A stretch of 64,000 bases of DNA from Streptomyces cathayae. GTDB lineage: Bacteria > Actinomycetota > Actinomycetes > Streptomycetales > Streptomycetaceae. Numbering within the stretch: the stretch's first letter is position 1; each line of letters starts with the position of its first letter. The notes beneath the pieces are model-generated. The model was not told the DNA's origin, did not search any database, and saw only the letters and a list, made by a program, of their open reading frames with translations. The translations under genes were made by a program, and so were the position numbers. The stretch lies in NCBI RefSeq assembly GCF_029760955.1, contig NZ_CP121682.1, positions 4,898,001 through 4,962,000 of the forward strand, written 5' to 3'. Below are positions 62,568 through 64,000 of this stretch, piece by piece.

Positions 62568-62837
62568 TCAGTGGTGGGGGCAGGCTTCGGGCAGGCCAGC
62601 AACGTGCTTGGCCAGGTCGGGGAAGTTGTCGGAGAAGTACTCCATCGACGACTCGAATAAACTGATGACGCTCGCCACCTCAACCTTGCAGCACGCCATT
62701 GCGATGAGCATCGTAAAAACACTCAGGTCGCGGTCCGATATCATGCAATCGTCATCGCTCTGTCCGTCCATGATGGTAAATGCCCCTGTCGTGTCGAATC
62801 CGCTGATGTTCAAAGCCGGGGCATTGAGATTAGGCAT
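62568..62837 (-). CDS. Small protein upstream of the helicase operon, unknown
   Basis: The 89-residue frame reads DDDCMISDRDLSVFTMLIAMACCKVEVASVI and SLFESSMEYFSDNFPDLAKHVAGL, probably two amphipathic helices. Codon use is AT-richer than the large genes. The ribosome binding site is weak. It lies between the predicted operon promoter and the giant gene, so it may be its first cistron. No family is recognised. Confidence 0.4.
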   Translation of the reverse strand: MPNLNAPALNISGFDTTGAFTIMDGQSDDDCMISDRDLSVFTMLIAMACCKVEVASVISLFESSMEYFSDNFPDLAKHVAGLPEACPHH

Positions 62838-63058
62838 GGCGGGCCCCGTGGCTGAGCTGCTTTTCTCGGTCGAGATGCTTTTTCGGAAACCACACGATAG
62901 CGGGTCCGCTTGACGTTCCGCCAGTGCTTTGGGTGAGCATCGACAGACGAGCTTTTGTTCGAATTACAGGACCGGGTGAAATCTGTGGATGGACACACCT
63001 CTGACCCGGCCGATCGACCCCTTCTTGTGGAGGGGGTGAACGGGGTAGAGTAACCACC

Positions 63059-63095
63059 ACTAAGGACCTTAGTAGGCGTGACGGGTGGCTGTCAA
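63059..63095 (-). promoter_or_regulatory. Predicted promoter of the helicase operon with operator palindrome
   Basis: On the minus strand, TTGACA (63095-63090) and TAAGGT (63071-63066) are 18 bp apart. The perfect 15-base palindrome ACTAAGGACCTTAGT (63059-63073) covers the -10 box, so a protein bound there would block initiation. The divergent HTH-ATPase gene is the obvious candidate regulator. Confidence 0.6.
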
Positions 63096-63222
63096 CCCTC
63101 GATTGCTGCGACTCGGAACGACACCGCTCGGTCGAATTGAAATAGGGTAGAACGGGGTAATTCTGTACGTATGGGTCACTTCGTTGAGTTGCAAGGGTGG
63201 CCCGGGAGTAATCAACCATCAG

Positions 63223-63252
63223 TTGACAGGCTTCCTCGCGTCAAATTAGCCT
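63223..63252 (+). promoter_or_regulatory. Predicted promoter of the HTH-ATPase gene
   Basis: TTGACA (63223-63228) and TAGCCT (63247-63252) are 18 bp apart and lie 54 bases before the GTG start. No palindrome covers them. The 468 bases 62838-63305 otherwise hold only these two divergent promoters. Confidence 0.55.
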
Positions 63253-63305
63253 TCTGTTCGCCCCAGGCGACCAGCCTGCGGCTCCAAGGAAGGAGCAGGT
63301 GGCAC

Positions 63306-64000
63306 GTGGAGACAGGTGAGGAGTTCGGGCCCTGGCTGTCCCGGCAGCTCAGACTCGCGGGCAGGACACAGGCCGAACTGGCCGAGGAACTACAGCTGAC
63401 ACGGGCAGCCGTCTCCGCGTGGATCACCGGCAGGTCGACCCCGCGCCCCACGGTCATGGCCGACATCGCCAAGGCGCTGGGCACGGACCTCGGCACGGTG
63501 CACACCCGTACCACCGACACCCAGGCCGGCCTCCCGGTCACCTGGTACCACCGCCCCGGCTACCCCGACGGCGGCCGTGACCTGGGCAATGCTGCCGCTT
63601 TCGCCTTCGACGCCGACGCGCAGGTGCTCGCGCGGGAGACCTGCCAGAACAGCCTCGACGAGCGGCTCACAGAGAACGGACGACCGGTCAGGGTCCGCTA
63701 CACCCTGCACGAGCTGACCGGGGAGAAGCTCGAGGCCTTCCGCGAGGCGATCCTGTGGAACGATCTGTTCCCTCATTACTCCGCGGTCTCCGAGAGCGCG
63801 GGCGGCCAGAAGGTCGGCCGGGTCGTGGACGCTGGGGTGCGCGACATGTATGAGAAGGGCCGCCTGGTCCTGCTGCGTGTCGACGACTACAACGCTTCCG
63901 GGCTCACCGGCGACGACTACGCGGACGGCAAGTTCGCCGCCGTCGTCAGACGCCAACTGGAGAGCCTCAAGTCCGGGCACAGCGCGGGCGGTTCGTACGG
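63306..64000 (+). CDS. XRE-HTH fused to GHKL-type ATPase, C-terminus outside window
   Basis: The visible 231 residues start at GTG 63306, ten bases after GGAAGGAG. An XRE helix-turn-helix covers residues 6-60 (LAGRTQAELAEELQLTRAAVSAWITGRSTPRP). A GHKL-like ATPase follows: RETCQNSLDER (N-box, 110-120), LLRVDDYNASGLTG (ATP-lid-side box, 189-202) and SAGGSYG at the right edge (second Gly box). It diverges from the helicase operon and may both regulate it and sense its signal. The right edge cuts it. Confidence 0.82.
   Translation, partial: METGEEFGPWLSRQLRLAGRTQAELAEELQLTRAAVSAWITGRSTPRPTVMADIAKALGTDLGTVHTRTTDTQAGLPVTWYHRPGYPDGGRDLGNAAAFAFDADAQVLARETCQNSLDERLTENGRPVRVRYTLHELTGEKLEAFREAILWNDLFPHYSAVSESAGGQKVGRVVDAGVRDMYEKGRLVLLRVDDYNASGLTGDDYADGKFAAVVRRQLESLKSGHSAGGSY

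Overview
This window is about 73% or more GC by eye, with G/C-rich third codon positions, GTG starts and a gene order (pncB, clpS, DUF2017, cysO-cysM, nagE2/nagF, rph, rdgB, bcp) typical of a Streptomyces chromosome. All identifications come from reading the sequence; no database search was run.

Positions 1 to about 27,000 look like conserved core chromosome. They hold nicotinate phosphoribosyltransferase (cut by the left edge), the ClpS adaptor, a DUF2017 protein, an APC amino-acid permease, and the protein-bound cysteine pathway (JAMM protease, CysO carrier and CysM synthase, with a Cys-ending leader peptide before cysO-cysM). A GlcNAc phosphotransferase pair (nagE2/nagF) follows, diverging around three DasR-type operators. 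Then come RNase PH, a lipoprotein, the dITPase RdgB, tRNA-Leu(UAG) running into two tandem HNH endonuclease genes, a Bcp peroxidase, a GroES-like protein, a class A penicillin-binding protein, an ABC-2 exporter operon, an SGNH hydrolase, a DUF445 protein and an hsp18-type small heat-shock gene. Convergent gene ends are marked by long perfect hairpins.

Positions 27,000-36,600 are a cassette related to type VII secretion: two helical proteins, a mycosin-like subtilase, another helical protein, and a DUF1023 alpha/beta-hydrolase with an N-terminal helical domain. A string of small Cys-paired lipoproteins follows, two of them clear tandem paralogs, with a decayed third copy. AT-rich intergenic DNA and altered codon use there suggest recent acquisition. 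No secretion-machine genes (EccB/C/D/E) are present.

Positions 36,600-50,600 are a patchwork: a TOPRIM protein, a class A beta-lactamase, a TerD-domain protein, lipoproteins, an ECF (SigE-family) sigma factor with a coupled membrane partner, a membrane-bound HTH protein, a secreted Cys-rich protein, several decayed gene fragments, and an XRE/DUF397/HATPase regulatory trio. CTGTCCGG repeats at exact 21-bp spacing occur upstream of two different genes here.

Positions 50,600-64,000 are the most striking part: a minus-strand operon of four large genes joined by 4-bp start/stop overlaps. In order of translation they are a 1588-residue GHKL-ATPase plus SF2-helicase fusion, a UvrD-like helicase, a DrmA-like helicase and a DrmB-like DUF1998 protein. 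This looks like a DISARM-related anti-phage system that lacks, within the window, the methyltransferase and the phospholipase-D-type DrmC. A divergent gene for an XRE-HTH domain fused to a GHKL ATPase runs off the right edge. A 15-bp palindrome sits on the predicted -10 box of the helicase operon and is a good candidate operator.
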